A DNA stretch of 64,000 nucleotides from Aeromonas rivuli (GCF_000820045.1 NZ_CDBJ01000043.1:62340-126339), one strand, 5' to 3'; positions 38,283 through 46,870 are shown, counted from the first letter of the stretch. A program made the numbers and translations. Notes: generated from the sequence alone by a model not told the origin.

Positions 38283-38864
38283 TCAGGGAAAGAGGGCCTG
38301 GATGCGGGTGCGCAACTCGGGCACCACCTCGGTCTCGAACCAGGGATTCTTGCGCAACCAGAGGGTGTTGCGCGGAGAGGGATGGGGCAGCGGCAACCAG
38401 GCTTCCCCATAGTCACGCCAGTGTTGCACCGTCTCGGTCAGAGTGCCATGGCGGGCCTTGCCGAGGTAACGCTGCTGGGCATATTGGCCGATGAGCAGGG
38501 TCAGCTCGACATGGGGCATCAGCATCAGCACCTTCTCGTGCCAGGTGGGGGCGCATTCGGGACGAGGAGGCAGATCCCCCGACTTGCCACGCCCCGGGTA
38601 ACAGAGGCCCATGGGCATGATGGCTACCCTCTTTTCATCATAGAAATCGGCGGGGGCCAGCCCGAGCCAATCCCGCAGCCGCTCGCCGGAGGGGTCGTCC
38701 CAGGGGATGCCGCTGGCATGCACTCGTGTGCCGGGGGCCTGTCCTATGATGAGCAACCGGGCCTGTTCGCTCCCCCGGATCACGGGGTTGGGCCCCAGGG
38801 GCAGATGCGCCTCGCACAGGCGGCAGGCGCGGATCTGTTCAAATAGCGCGTCGAGTCGGTTCAT
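38283..38864 (-). CDS. Uracil-DNA glycosylase family protein with four-cysteine set
   Basis: A 193-residue member of the uracil-DNA glycosylase superfamily. Motif A appears as IIGQAPGTRVHASGIPWDDPSG and motif B as PLPHPSPRN. Four cysteines at C14, C17, C88 and C104 have the CxxC...C-x15-C pattern of the [4Fe-4S] family-4/5 type enzymes. It may remove uracil or other damaged bases, but an altered or lost activity is possible because the motif A residues differ from classic family 4. Its stop is 13 nt from the convergent EamA gene. Confidence 0.82.
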   Translation of the reverse strand: MNRLDALFEQIRACRLCEAHLPLGPNPVIRGSEQARLLIIGQAPGTRVHASGIPWDDPSGERLRDWLGLAPADFYDEKRVAIMPMGLCYPGRGKSGDLPPRPECAPTWHEKVLMLMPHVELTLLIGQYAQQRYLGKARHGTLTETVQHWRDYGEAWLPLPHPSPRNTLWLRKNPWFETEVVPELRTRIQALFP

Positions 38865-39013
38865 GACCCCATGATATCAGCTGCTGGCAGGGGGCGCAGC
38901 CATGGCGCCAGCGCCCCTCTCGCCCACATCTTTTGTCCTGGTTGCCCCTTGCCGCCCCGCTAGAGGCAGCCTATCATGCGGCCCAGATTGTTTAGTTTAA
39001 TAAACGGAAGAGA

Positions 39014-39898
39014 ATGAAAAGCTGGATGGGGACGGGCTGTGCGGCCCTGTCGTTCGCGCTCTGGGGCCTGCTGCCCCTCTATTACCAGTTCATGCCCGAG
39101 GTCAACATGTGGGAGCTGCTCTCCCACAGGGTGCTCTGGTCCGTGGTACTGCTCGCCCTGCTGTTTAGCCTGCTTGGCCAGCGGCTGCCCTGGGGAAGAT
39201 TGCGCCAGGAACCCCGCCAGCTCGGTCTGATCCTGCTGGCCGGTCCCATCATGTCCGTCAGCTGGTGCATGTTTACCTGGTGCCTGACCACGGGTCAGGT
39301 ACTGGCCACCAGCCTCGCCTTCTTCATGACCCCGCTATTCAACATCGCCTTCGCCGTGATCTTTCTCGGTGAGCGGCTCACTCCCCAGAAGCACCTGGCG
39401 GTTGCCCTGGCGCTGGCAGGGCTGGCCTACATGCTGTTCTCCTACGGTCAGCTGCCCTGGTTTTCCCTCATCATGGGGGCCAACTTTGCCCTCTATGGCC
39501 TGCTCAAGAAGAAGGTGCACTATGAGGCGAGCACCAGCCTCTATCTCGAATCCCTGGTGCAACTGCCCCTGGCCCTGCTGTGCATCGGCTGGCTGGTCTG
39601 GCAGGGCCAGGGCACCTTCATTCAGGGAGACTGGGGAGATCGCCTGCTGCTGATGGGCAGCGCTCCTGCCACCCTGGTGCCGGTTGGCCTGTTCTGCTAT
39701 GCGGTGCTGCGCACCCGCATGAGCACCGTGGGTCTGCTGCAATACATTGAGCCGACCCTGGCCTTCCTGCTTGCCATCTTCTGGTTCCAAGAGCAGCCAG
39801 ACCCCGTGAAGATGGTGGGCTTCGCCTTCGTCTGGGCGGGTCTGCTGATCAGCCTGCTGCCCCTGCACAGGTTGAACCGCAAGGCTCATGCCCCTTGA
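39014..39898 (+). CDS. rarD: EamA family transporter RarD
   Basis: A 294-residue inner-membrane DMT transporter with ten helices. The N-terminus GTGCAALSFALWGLLPLYYQF and the segments ELLSHRVLWSVVLL, WGSAPATLVPV-type residues and STVGLLQYIEPTLAFLLAIF are typical of RarD, named from a chloramphenicol-sensitivity phenotype. The physiological substrate is unknown. It appears to be a single gene; AGAG lies close upstream of the ATG. Confidence 0.92.
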   Translation: MKSWMGTGCAALSFALWGLLPLYYQFMPEVNMWELLSHRVLWSVVLLALLFSLLGQRLPWGRLRQEPRQLGLILLAGPIMSVSWCMFTWCLTTGQVLATSLAFFMTPLFNIAFAVIFLGERLTPQKHLAVALALAGLAYMLFSYGQLPWFSLIMGANFALYGLLKKKVHYEASTSLYLESLVQLPLALLCIGWLVWQGQGTFIQGDWGDRLLLMGSAPATLVPVGLFCYAVLRTRMSTVGLLQYIEPTLAFLLAIFWFQEQPDPVKMVGFAFVWAGLLISLLPLHRLNRKAHAP

Positions 39899-39997
39899 GC
39901 GGCGGCCTGCTCTGCCATGGAACCCTTGCTCCCTGAGGGTGCGCTGCGATAATGCCCTCACCCAGAGCCATGACGCTGTTCGAGAGCAGAGTACAAG

Positions 39998-40456
39998 ATG
40001 AGTGAACGCCTCCCGTTTGAACCAGACAGCGCCGCTGATGAAGCGGTCTGCGTGACCAGGGGACATCCATCTGCCGATGGCGCCCCCCCAGGGGCGAGTG
40101 CCATCTGGTTTATCTATATGGTGCGCACCCGCAGCGGCAGCCTCTACACAGGGATCAGCACAGATCCTGATCGCCGCCTGACCCAGCATCAACGCGGGAC
40201 AGGGGCACGGGCGCTGCGCGGCAAAGGCCCCCTCATCCTGGCCTGGCGACAGGAGGTCGGGGAGCGGGGCGCGGCCCTGCGTCTCGAATACCGGCTCAAG
40301 CAGCAGAACAAGGCCATCAAGGAGCAACTGATCCTGCACCCCGACCACTGGCATGCCTTGAGCCAGCAGTGGCTGCTCACCTCGCCCAGTGCAGCCCGAC
40401 GGGAAGACAAGCGAGAGCCCGATGCCGCGCTCACACCGGATGGATTGCCATCATAA
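39998..40456 (+). CDS. GIY-YIG domain protein (YhbQ-like)
   Basis: A 152-residue protein with a small GIY-YIG fold in the middle: IWFIYMVRTRSGSLYTGIS, then the catalytic-type Arg in RRLTQHQRG, and EYRLKQQNKAIKEQL. It resembles stand-alone UPF0213/YhbQ proteins, which show weak nuclease activity. The N-terminal 45 and C-terminal 30 residues are extra and look disordered. No partner gene is obvious. Confidence 0.87.
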   Translation: MSERLPFEPDSAADEAVCVTRGHPSADGAPPGASAIWFIYMVRTRSGSLYTGISTDPDRRLTQHQRGTGARALRGKGPLILAWRQEVGERGAALRLEYRLKQQNKAIKEQLILHPDHWHALSQQWLLTSPSAARREDKREPDAALTPDGLPS

Positions 40457-40457
40457 G

Positions 40458-40487
40458 AAAGGCCACCGCTATCGGTGGCCAGAGAAG
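40458..40487 (-). terminator. Terminator of the psp operon
   Basis: On the minus strand a GGCCACCGATAGCGGTGGCC hairpin is followed by TTTCTTA. It lies 120 nt after the pspG-like stop. Confidence 0.7.
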
Positions 40488-40607
40488 GAGAGCTGTCACT
40501 GGCGGGGCACGCTTAGCCAGTGATGGTCAACCATGTATCCTGAGTGCTCTGCGCCAGGCATTGTCATCCAGGGCGCCTCTGCCCCATCACCCTCCGCAAA
40601 CCAGGCC

Positions 40608-40832
40608 TCAACGGTAATGATTGGGGCGGCTGGTGCGACGCCGATTGCCCAGCAACCAGTAGACCACCAGCCCCAGCAATATCCAGGGCGCCAGCTTGAA
40701 CACCAGGCCTATCATGCCTGCCAGGGCCCCGAAAATCATGAAGACCCCGCTCACCACCACCATGGCCAGCACGGTGAACCCGGCCATGGCCATCACGACA
40801 AGCACCGCCAGCAACACCAGAAATTCCAACAT
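40608..40832 (-). CDS. pspG: PspG-like phage-shock membrane protein
   Basis: A 74-residue protein that is almost entirely membrane-embedded. It starts MLEFLVLLAVLVVMAMAG and contains the PspG-like pattern MIFGALAGMIGLVFKLAPWILL before a basic tail. PspG is an effector of the phage shock envelope-stress response. It follows pspC by 47 nt on the same strand. The assignment rests on pattern and context; other small membrane proteins could look similar. Confidence 0.7.
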   Translation of the reverse strand: MLEFLVLLAVLVVMAMAGFTVLAMVVVSGVFMIFGALAGMIGLVFKLAPWILLGLVVYWLLGNRRRTSRPNHYR

Positions 40833-40879
40833 ATTTACTCCTCGCAGCCGGGCTGCTCTTCATGGGGGTATGGGCGGGG

Positions 40880-41086
40880 TCAATCCAGCCAGCGCTTCAG
40901 TTCATGGCGCGGTGGCATCAGCAGCACCGCCAACAGGTAGGCTGCCAAGGTAAATGGCGGTAGCAGGATCAGGGCAAGCAGTGCCACTATCCGCACCGTC
41001 ACCCTGGAGAGCCCCAACCGCCTGGCAATACCGGCGCAAACCCCGGTCAACTTGCCGTGCGCCACGTCTTTCGGCCAGGGCGTCAT
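40880..41086 (-). CDS. pspC: PspC domain protein
   Basis: A 68-residue protein consisting of a bare PspC domain. KLTGVCAGIARRLGLSRVTVRIVA is the family signature, followed by one hydrophobic helix. PspC senses inner-membrane stress and recruits PspA. E. coli PspC is about 119 residues, so this is a short form. It begins 2 nt after the pspA stop. No pspB gene is seen between pspA and pspC, unlike E. coli. Confidence 0.86.
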   Translation of the reverse strand: MTPWPKDVAHGKLTGVCAGIARRLGLSRVTVRIVALLALILLPPFTLAAYLLAVLLMPPRHELKRWLD

Positions 41087-41088
41087 GA

Positions 41089-41751
41089 TTACACCTCCAC
41101 CTTCTGACCCTTCAGACGAGCCAGCTCGCGCTCTATCTCGTCATTGAGTTCCAGCTCGCGAAATTGCGCTTCCAGAGACGGATTCTGACCCAGGGTCGCG
41201 GCTTCAAGCTGGGCTTCCAGCTGATCGACCCGGCCCTGCACGCCGTCGAAACGCGCCATCAGTTCATGCATGCGGCTATGGTCGATCTGCGCACGGGCGC
41301 GGATCCGGCTGTGGGCCGTCTGCTCGCGCAGGACCAGCAACTTCTGTCTCTCCCGCGCCTCGGTCAGCTTGGCCCCCAGCCGCTCGCTGTCGGCATTGAG
41401 CTGGGCCAGCACCTCGGCCAGCCGATCCCTGTCCTGCTCCAGCAGTGCGAGGCGCTTGGCCTCGGCCAGCTTCTCGCCGAGGGCGGCACGGGCCAGGTCT
41501 TCACGGCCCTTGCCAATGGCCAGCTCGGCCTTGGCAGCCCAGCCCTGCATCTGCTGACTCAGGGCACTCTGCTGACGTTCCAGCTGTTTCTGTTCGGCGA
41601 TGAGACGGGCGGCCTGGGTGCGCATCTCAATTTGCACCTGCTCCATCTCTTCGATCATGAGCCGGATCATCTTCTCGGGCTCTTCGCTCTTGTCGAGCAG
41701 GCTGTGCAGGTTGGCGTTGATGATGTCGCTGAGGCGGCTAAATACACTCAT
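41089..41751 (-). CDS. pspA: Phage shock protein A
   Basis: A peripheral inner-membrane ESCRT-III-like protein that stabilises membranes under stress and inhibits the activator PspF. It is 220 residues, nearly all alpha-helical coiled coil. It starts MSVFSRLSDIINANLHSLLD with AAGGAG seven bases upstream, and EEPEKMIRLMIEEMEQVQIEM is characteristic. A sigma-54 promoter lies about 65 nt upstream. PspF, the expected activator, is not encoded adjacent here. Confidence 0.95.
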   Translation of the reverse strand: MSVFSRLSDIINANLHSLLDKSEEPEKMIRLMIEEMEQVQIEMRTQAARLIAEQKQLERQQSALSQQMQGWAAKAELAIGKGREDLARAALGEKLAEAKRLALLEQDRDRLAEVLAQLNADSERLGAKLTEARERQKLLVLREQTAHSRIRARAQIDHSRMHELMARFDGVQGRVDQLEAQLEAATLGQNPSLEAQFRELELNDEIERELARLKGQKVEV

Positions 41752-41815
41752 GGTCTGGCTCCTTGTCATGGAATGGGCCTGGGCCCCTGGTTTCAGTTTC
41801 TCGTGCCATCAGTGT

Positions 41816-41831
41816 TACAAGAGCCGTGCCA
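41816..41831 (-). promoter_or_regulatory. Sigma-54 promoter of pspA
   Basis: TGGCACG-GCTC-TTGTA matches the consensus TGGCACG-N4-TTGCA except for one base and sits about 65 nt upstream of the pspA start. psp operons are known to use sigma-54 with PspF. Confidence 0.85.
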
Positions 41832-41931
41832 GAATATTTTTTCGTTAACTTACAATCAGATATGGGATTAACATCCGAAAACCAAACCATGGGTTAGCGT
41901 TTTTAACCAAAAAAGATGGCGAAAATCACCA

Positions 41932-41963
41932 ATAAAAAAGGGAGCCAGTGGCTCCCTTTTTTA
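41932..41963. terminator. plsC terminator
   Basis: AAAAAAGGGAGCC/GGCTCCCTTTTTT hairpin with A- and T-runs, 15 nt after the plsC stop. Confidence 0.92.
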
Positions 41964-41978
41964 CACCCTGAACCTTCA

Positions 41979-42707
41979 TCAGGCGGCGCGATCCCGCTCG
42001 ATGGCGGCATCCAGCTCGGCCAGCTTGGCGCTCATCTGCTCGCGGCACTGTTCGGACAGCTCGCGGATCCCGGCGGCACCATGCTCCTTGCTGCACAGGG
42101 GCGGCAGCATCTCGAGGCGCACCTCGCCATTGTCCCAGCGGTTGAGATCGATCTGGCCGAAGTAGCTGGAGCAGACGATGGGCACCACTGGCACCTCGGC
42201 CTGCACGGCTGTGTGGAAGGCGCCCGCCTTGAACGGTAGCAGGCCACGGCCCTGGGAGCGCGTGCCTTCGGGGAACATCCAGATGGAGGTGCCACGACCT
42301 TTGATGCGATCCACCACCTGACCTATGGTGCCAATGGCGCGGGAGCGGTTGGATCTGTCGATCAGCACATTGCCGGACAGCCAGAAGATGAGACCGAAGA
42401 AGGGCAGCCACAGCAGGCTCTTCTTGCCCACCGCCACCACGCCGGGGCGCACCGCGCCAGTCACGGTGAAGATGTCGAAGTTGCTCTGGTGGTTGCAGAC
42501 ATAGACGGCGGGGCCGACGTTTTTCACTTCATCCGGCATGGTCAACGTCACCTTGACGCCGATCAGCGGGCAGACGGCATGGTACATGCGAGCGAAGACG
42601 TAGACGTTGTTGGCATGACCGGGGCGCACCAGACAGAGCAGCAGGGCCAGGATGAACCAGACGACAAGTAGCAGGCCAAGCAGCAGAATACGGGCAAATT
42701 TGAGCAT
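41979..42707 (-). CDS. plsC: 1-acylglycerol-3-phosphate O-acyltransferase
   Basis: Acylates lysophosphatidic acid to phosphatidic acid at the inner membrane. It is 242 residues with an N-terminal membrane segment (about 5-27). The catalytic HX4D motif is H73-D78 (NHQSNFD) and the glycerol-3-phosphate-binding motif is FPEGTR at 145-150; VPVVPIV is also present. It is of normal PlsC size and appears monocistronic with its own terminator. Confidence 0.94.
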   Translation of the reverse strand: MLKFARILLLGLLLVVWFILALLLCLVRPGHANNVYVFARMYHAVCPLIGVKVTLTMPDEVKNVGPAVYVCNHQSNFDIFTVTGAVRPGVVAVGKKSLLWLPFFGLIFWLSGNVLIDRSNRSRAIGTIGQVVDRIKGRGTSIWMFPEGTRSQGRGLLPFKAGAFHTAVQAEVPVVPIVCSSYFGQIDLNRWDNGEVRLEMLPPLCSKEHGAAGIRELSEQCREQMSAKLAELDAAIERDRAA

Positions 42708-42949
42708 CGAACACCTCTAGACAAGATTCGGCGCAGTATACTGAGGCCGCTTTGGGTGAACAAGTGTTAGCCAAACAAAACCGGGCCCCGTCTGGGTGAC
42801 CACATGGCGCTGTCACCTTGCTCCCAGCCGCGTTCTCCATGTGGTCTGACACCGTAAAAAAGCCTCTTATGAAGCCAAAATGACCCAACGGCTTGTATCG
42901 ACAAGAGCGGCCCGTTAGGATGTGGCCCTCTCTAGACGATGGGCCCGGT

Positions 42950-43315
42950 ATGACGCAACCACAGCGCACAGCAACACGACTCCTGCTACTGGTGTGCATA
43001 CTGCTGCTCAACTGCGCCGCCCAGCCCCTGCTCAAACTGGCCCAACTCGACCAGGCGCTCAGCTGTCAGGCCCTCACGTCCACCGACGAAACGGGCCAGA
43101 GCCAGGAGAGCCCGCAGCCTAGCAGTTGCGAGCTCAAGGGCAAGTGGCTCAGCGCCACCCAGCTCAATGCCGCCGAGTTTATCTTTTTCGTCGTCGCCCT
43201 CATCATTGCCGTTCTGCCCCCCCTGTGGCGCTATAGCCCCCCCCTGCCGCCACCCAGGAATGGCAGAGCCCCCAAACTCCGATTGCACCTCCAGCTCTGC
43301 GTGCTGCGCGAATGA
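42950..43315 (+). CDS. Small membrane protein at the head of the scs operon (ScsA-like candidate)
   Basis: A protein of about 121 residues with two hydrophobic segments (LLLLVCILLLNCAAQPLL and EFIFFVVALIIAVLPPLW) around a loop carrying two cysteines (SCQALT and SSCELKG). It lies 51 nt upstream of scsB on the same strand, where scsABCD operons carry scsA, a small membrane protein of unclear role in copper tolerance. The start is uncertain; an ATG ten codons earlier is possible. Identity with ScsA is suggested by position only. Confidence 0.65.
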   Translation: MTQPQRTATRLLLLVCILLLNCAAQPLLKLAQLDQALSCQALTSTDETGQSQESPQPSSCELKGKWLSATQLNAAEFIFFVVALIIAVLPPLWRYSPPLPPPRNGRAPKLRLHLQLCVLRE

Positions 43316-43366
43316 GTTATCCGCCACTTTAGACGGATCCCAACTTATTTATTGCGAGACACATCG

Positions 43367-45424
43367 ATGACTAGATTGATCAAGACGGCGCTGCTGCTGA
43401 TCTGCCTTGGCTGGCAGACGATAGCCGTCGCCGCTGACAGCGGCTGGCTGACCAGCCCACAAAACGACCACGCCCGAGTCCGGCTGCAAGGGGATTTCAG
43501 CCACCCGGCCCAGAGCCGCCTGCTGCTCGAGGTCGAGCTCGGATCCGGCTGGAAGAGCTATTGGCGCAGTCCAGGCCAGGGTGGCATCGCCCCCCAGATC
43601 CTCTGGCAAGGCCAAGAGCCAACCCAGGTCCAGTGGCACTGGCCGACCCCACAGCGCTTCGAGGTCGCCGGGCTCAGCACCCAGGGTTATCAGGGGGACG
43701 TCCGCTTCCCCATGACCCTGAGTGCGCCGACAGGCAGCACCTTGAGCGGCATACTGCGCCTCTCCACCTGCAGCAACGTCTGCATACTGACCGACTTCCC
43801 CTTCCAGCTGGCGCTGGGTGAGGCGGCCCCCGCGGGCTTTGATTTTGCCTATGCCCAGGCCATGAGTAAGTTGCCCCAATCGATGGCGAGCGACATCCGG
43901 CTCGAGGCCGGGTATGGCGCCAATGAGCTGCAACTCATTGCCGAGCGGCCCCAGGGCTGGCAGCAGCCGGCGATTTTCCTCGACGGTCAGGCAGAGGCCG
44001 AGTTTGGCGAGCCCAAGCTGCAGGTCGAAGGCCAGCGTCTGCTGGCTCGCATCCCGGTCAGCGATGGCTGGCAAGGCAATGCCCCGGATCTCAAAGGCAG
44101 GCTGCAGGGCGTGCTGCTGGTCGATGGCGAACAGGCCTGGCAGGGGGAGACGCCCATCAGCGCCCCCCTGGCGCTGCCAGCGGCCGGGCCTGACAGTGGT
44201 CACTCGCTACTCTGGCTGGTCGGCATTGCGCTGCTCGGGGGCCTCATCCTTAACCTGATGCCCTGCGTACTGCCGGTACTGGCCCTCAAGTTGGGGTCAG
44301 TGCTGCAGCTTGAGACGCGGGAGCGCAGACCCATTCGCCTGCAATTTCTGGCCGCCAGTGCCGGGATCCTGGTCTCCTTCTGGGCATTGGCCCTCATGAG
44401 CACCCTGCTGCGCGCCACTCAGGGGGCGGTCGGCTGGGGTATTCAGTTCCAGAGCCTCTGGTTTATCGGCTTCATGGTGGTGGTGACCCTGCTGTTTTGC
44501 GCCAACCTGCTGGGATTGTTCGAGTTCCGGCTGCCCAGTCGGCTCAACACCCGGCTCGCGACCACCGGCGACAACAGCCTGGGCGGCCACTTCCTGCAGG
44601 GCAGCTTCGCCACCTTGCTGGCAACCCCCTGTTCGGCCCCCTTCCTCGGCACGGCAGTCGCCTTTGCCCTCGGTGCGCCCCTGGCTCAGCTCTGGCTCAT
44701 CTTTACCGCCCTCGGGCTTGGCATGAGCCTGCCCTGGCTCGCCATCGCGGCCTGGCCACGCCTCGCACTCTGGTTGCCAAAACCCGGCCCCTGGATGGGA
44801 CGACTGCGCATAGTGCTCGGCCTGATGATGCTGGGATCCAGCCTCTGGCTGCTGAGCCTGCTCTCCGCACACCTCGGCACGCTCACCACCGGCTGGCTGA
44901 TGGCCGCTGTGCTGCTGATCCTGCTCGTCGCCATCGGCTGGCGCCATGGCATGCGCGGTGTCACCCTGACCCTGGCACTCTCGACCCTGATTGGCGGTGC
45001 CCTGCTGCTCGGCGGCGCCCTCACGGCGCCAAATAGCCCTCAAAGGGAGACGGTGCAGTGGCAGCCCCTGTCGGAATCGGCACTGCAACGGGCTTTGGCG
45101 GATAACAAGCGGGTCTTTATCGATGTCACCGCCGACTGGTGCGTGACTTGCAAAGCCAATAAATACAACGTCTTGCTACGAGACGAGGTGCAAAGCGCCC
45201 TCTCGGCCCCGGATGTGGTTGCCCTGCGCGGTGACTGGACCCGGCCCAACGACAGCCTGGCCGCCTTCCTGCGGGCCCGGGGCGCCGTGGCCGTGCCCTT
45301 CAACCAGATCTATGGTCCCGGCCTGCCCAAGGGGGAAGTGCTCTCCCCCCTGCTCGACAAAGCCGACCTGCTCACCACCTTGCACAAGGCTGGCCTCATC
45401 AAGGCCGGCACCACTCGCTTCTAA
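43367..45424 (+). CDS. scsB: Protein-disulfide reductase, DsbD/ScsB family
   Basis: A 685-residue membrane protein that moves electrons from cytosolic thioredoxin to periplasmic partners. Signal peptide (about 1-21), an N-terminal ScsB-type alpha/beta domain (to about 270), eight membrane helices with the redox cysteine regions LMPCVLPVLALKLGS and TPCSAPFLGTAVAF, then a C-terminal thioredoxin domain with C592-V-T-C595 (TADWCVTCKANK). The long N-terminal domain distinguishes ScsB from DsbD. It is followed within 8 nt by scsC. Confidence 0.93.
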   Translation: MTRLIKTALLLICLGWQTIAVAADSGWLTSPQNDHARVRLQGDFSHPAQSRLLLEVELGSGWKSYWRSPGQGGIAPQILWQGQEPTQVQWHWPTPQRFEVAGLSTQGYQGDVRFPMTLSAPTGSTLSGILRLSTCSNVCILTDFPFQLALGEAAPAGFDFAYAQAMSKLPQSMASDIRLEAGYGANELQLIAERPQGWQQPAIFLDGQAEAEFGEPKLQVEGQRLLARIPVSDGWQGNAPDLKGRLQGVLLVDGEQAWQGETPISAPLALPAAGPDSGHSLLWLVGIALLGGLILNLMPCVLPVLALKLGSVLQLETRERRPIRLQFLAASAGILVSFWALALMSTLLRATQGAVGWGIQFQSLWFIGFMVVVTLLFCANLLGLFEFRLPSRLNTRLATTGDNSLGGHFLQGSFATLLATPCSAPFLGTAVAFALGAPLAQLWLIFTALGLGMSLPWLAIAAWPRLALWLPKPGPWMGRLRIVLGLMMLGSSLWLLSLLSAHLGTLTTGWLMAAVLLILLVAIGWRHGMRGVTLTLALSTLIGGALLLGGALTAPNSPQRETVQWQPLSESALQRALADNKRVFIDVTADWCVTCKANKYNVLLRDEVQSALSAPDVVALRGDWTRPNDSLAAFLRARGAVAVPFNQIYGPGLPKGEVLSPLLDKADLLTTLHKAGLIKAGTTRF

Positions 45425-45431
45425 GGAAAAG

Positions 45432-46163
45432 ATGATGAAACCTACCCTGATCACCCTGAGTCTGCTCGGCGCCTTGCTCGCCCCCACCCTGCACGCCACT
45501 CCCTTCACCTCGGAGCAGGAGGTGCGCATCAAGGAGCTGATCCGCGAGACCCTGGTGGCCAACCCGAAGATCCTCGATGAGGCGGCCGATGCCTGGGAGA
45601 AACAGAACACCGCGGATCAAGCCGCCCAGCTTGGCAACATCATCAAGGGTAACCAGCAGGCCCTGTTCATGAGCCCGACCAGCCCGCGCCTGGGGGCCAA
45701 AAACCCCAAGCTGACCCTGGTCTCCTTCACCGACTACAACTGCCCCTACTGCAAACAGTTCGATCCGCACCTGACCCGTCTGCTCAAGGAGCATCCGGAT
45801 CTCGGCCTGGTGATCAAATTGCTGCCCTTCAAGGGGCAAACTTCCGCCAAGGCCGCCCAGTACAGCCTGACCCTCTGGCAGCAGGATCCGGCTCGCTTCC
45901 TGCCGCTCCATGAAAAGTTGATGAGCAAGCAGGGCATGCTGACCGAGGCGGACATCAACAAGGCCCTGGCCGCCACCGGTAATGTGGGCCTCAAACCAGA
46001 AGACAAGGCGACCGAGGAGCTGCGCACCAGCCTTCGTCTGGGCACCTTGCTCGGCGTACAGGGCACACCGGCCACCCTGATTGGCAACCAGCTGGTGCCG
46101 GGCGCCATCTCCTATGACGAGCTCGAAAACCTGGTCTTGGCCGAGTTGGCCAAGCAAGGCTGA
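45432..46163 (+). CDS. scsC: Periplasmic thiol:disulfide oxidoreductase, ScsC/DsbA-like
   Basis: A 243-residue exported protein (signal peptide about 1-22). An N-terminal helical stalk (SEQEVRIKELIRETLVANP), typical of the oligomerising ScsC arm, precedes a DsbA-like thioredoxin fold with C104-P-Y-C107 and a cis-proline at GTPATLIG. ScsC isomerises or protects thiols under copper stress and is reduced by ScsB. Two ATGs are adjacent; AAGGAAAAG lies upstream. Its 3' end is duplicated just downstream: the full copy ends in KQG and the partial copy in KQS. Confidence 0.92.
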   Translation: MMKPTLITLSLLGALLAPTLHATPFTSEQEVRIKELIRETLVANPKILDEAADAWEKQNTADQAAQLGNIIKGNQQALFMSPTSPRLGAKNPKLTLVSFTDYNCPYCKQFDPHLTRLLKEHPDLGLVIKLLPFKGQTSAKAAQYSLTLWQQDPARFLPLHEKLMSKQGMLTEADINKALAATGNVGLKPEDKATEELRTSLRLGTLLGVQGTPATLIGNQLVPGAISYDELENLVLAELAKQG

Positions 46164-46177
46164 TGGTCACACAATGG

Positions 46178-46327
46178 GAGCTGCGCTCAGACAGACTTCG
46201 TCTGGGCACCTTGCTCGGCGTACAGGGCACACCGGCCACCTTGATTGGCAATCAGCTGGTGCCGGGCGCCATCTCCTATGACGAGCTCGAAAACCTGGTC
46301 TTGGCCGAGTTGGCCAAGCAGAGCTAA
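46178..46327 (+). repeat. Partial duplicate of the scsC 3' end
   Basis: From about 46195 to 46320 this repeats scsC 46031-46156 at a constant offset of 164 nt with about two mismatches, then ends in its own TAA eight bases before scsD. The first 17 nt are a weaker match. It encodes the last 42 residues of ScsC in a different frame from the full gene and has no start of its own, so it is a remnant. Its stop is positioned as a native scsC-scsD junction would be. Confidence 0.85.
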
Positions 46328-46335
46328 GGGGACCC

Positions 46336-46857
46336 ATGACTGAGACTAACAACCCGCTCTCACGCTGGCGGCGCTGGGGCAAGGAGGCGCTGTGGCTACT
46401 GCTGTTTGCCGTCATCCTCACGACCGCGCTGGATCTCTGGCGCGGGCCGACCCTGCCCGCGGGGAGCCCGCTTCCCGCTCTCACCCTGCAAGATGGCAGC
46501 ACGGCGGACTTGCAGGCCCTGAGCCGGGACAAGCCGCTGCTGATCTACTACTGGGCGAGCTGGTGCGGGGTGTGCCGCTTCACCACCCCGACGGTGGAGC
46601 AGCTGTGGCAAGACGGCGGTAACGTGCTGACGGTGGCGCTGCGCTCGGGCAACGATGAGCAACTGCGCCGCGGCATGGCCAGCAAGGGATTGCGCTTCCC
46701 GACCCATAACGACGAGCAGGGCGCACTGGCCGCTCACTGGCAGGTGAGCGTCACCCCCAGCTTTCTGATCCTCAAGGATGGCAAGGTGGTCGGCACTACC
46801 ACTGGCTGGAGTAGTCGTTGGGGATTGAAGCTGCGGCTGCTGTGGGCCAGCTGGTAA
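46336..46857 (+). CDS. scsD: Membrane-anchored thioredoxin-like protein, ScsD family
   Basis: A 173-residue protein with one N-terminal membrane segment (about 18-32) and a TlpA-like periplasmic thioredoxin domain. The active site is C77-G-V-C80 in YYWASWCGVCRF, and the cis-proline is in VSVTPSFLIL. ScsD works with ScsB and ScsC in periplasmic thiol homeostasis. AAGGGG lies upstream of the ATG. It closes the operon, followed by a strong terminator. Confidence 0.91.
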   Translation: MTETNNPLSRWRRWGKEALWLLLFAVILTTALDLWRGPTLPAGSPLPALTLQDGSTADLQALSRDKPLLIYYWASWCGVCRFTTPTVEQLWQDGGNVLTVALRSGNDEQLRRGMASKGLRFPTHNDEQGALAAHWQVSVTPSFLILKDGKVVGTTTGWSSRWGLKLRLLWASW

Positions 46858-46870
46858 TCCACTCCAATAT

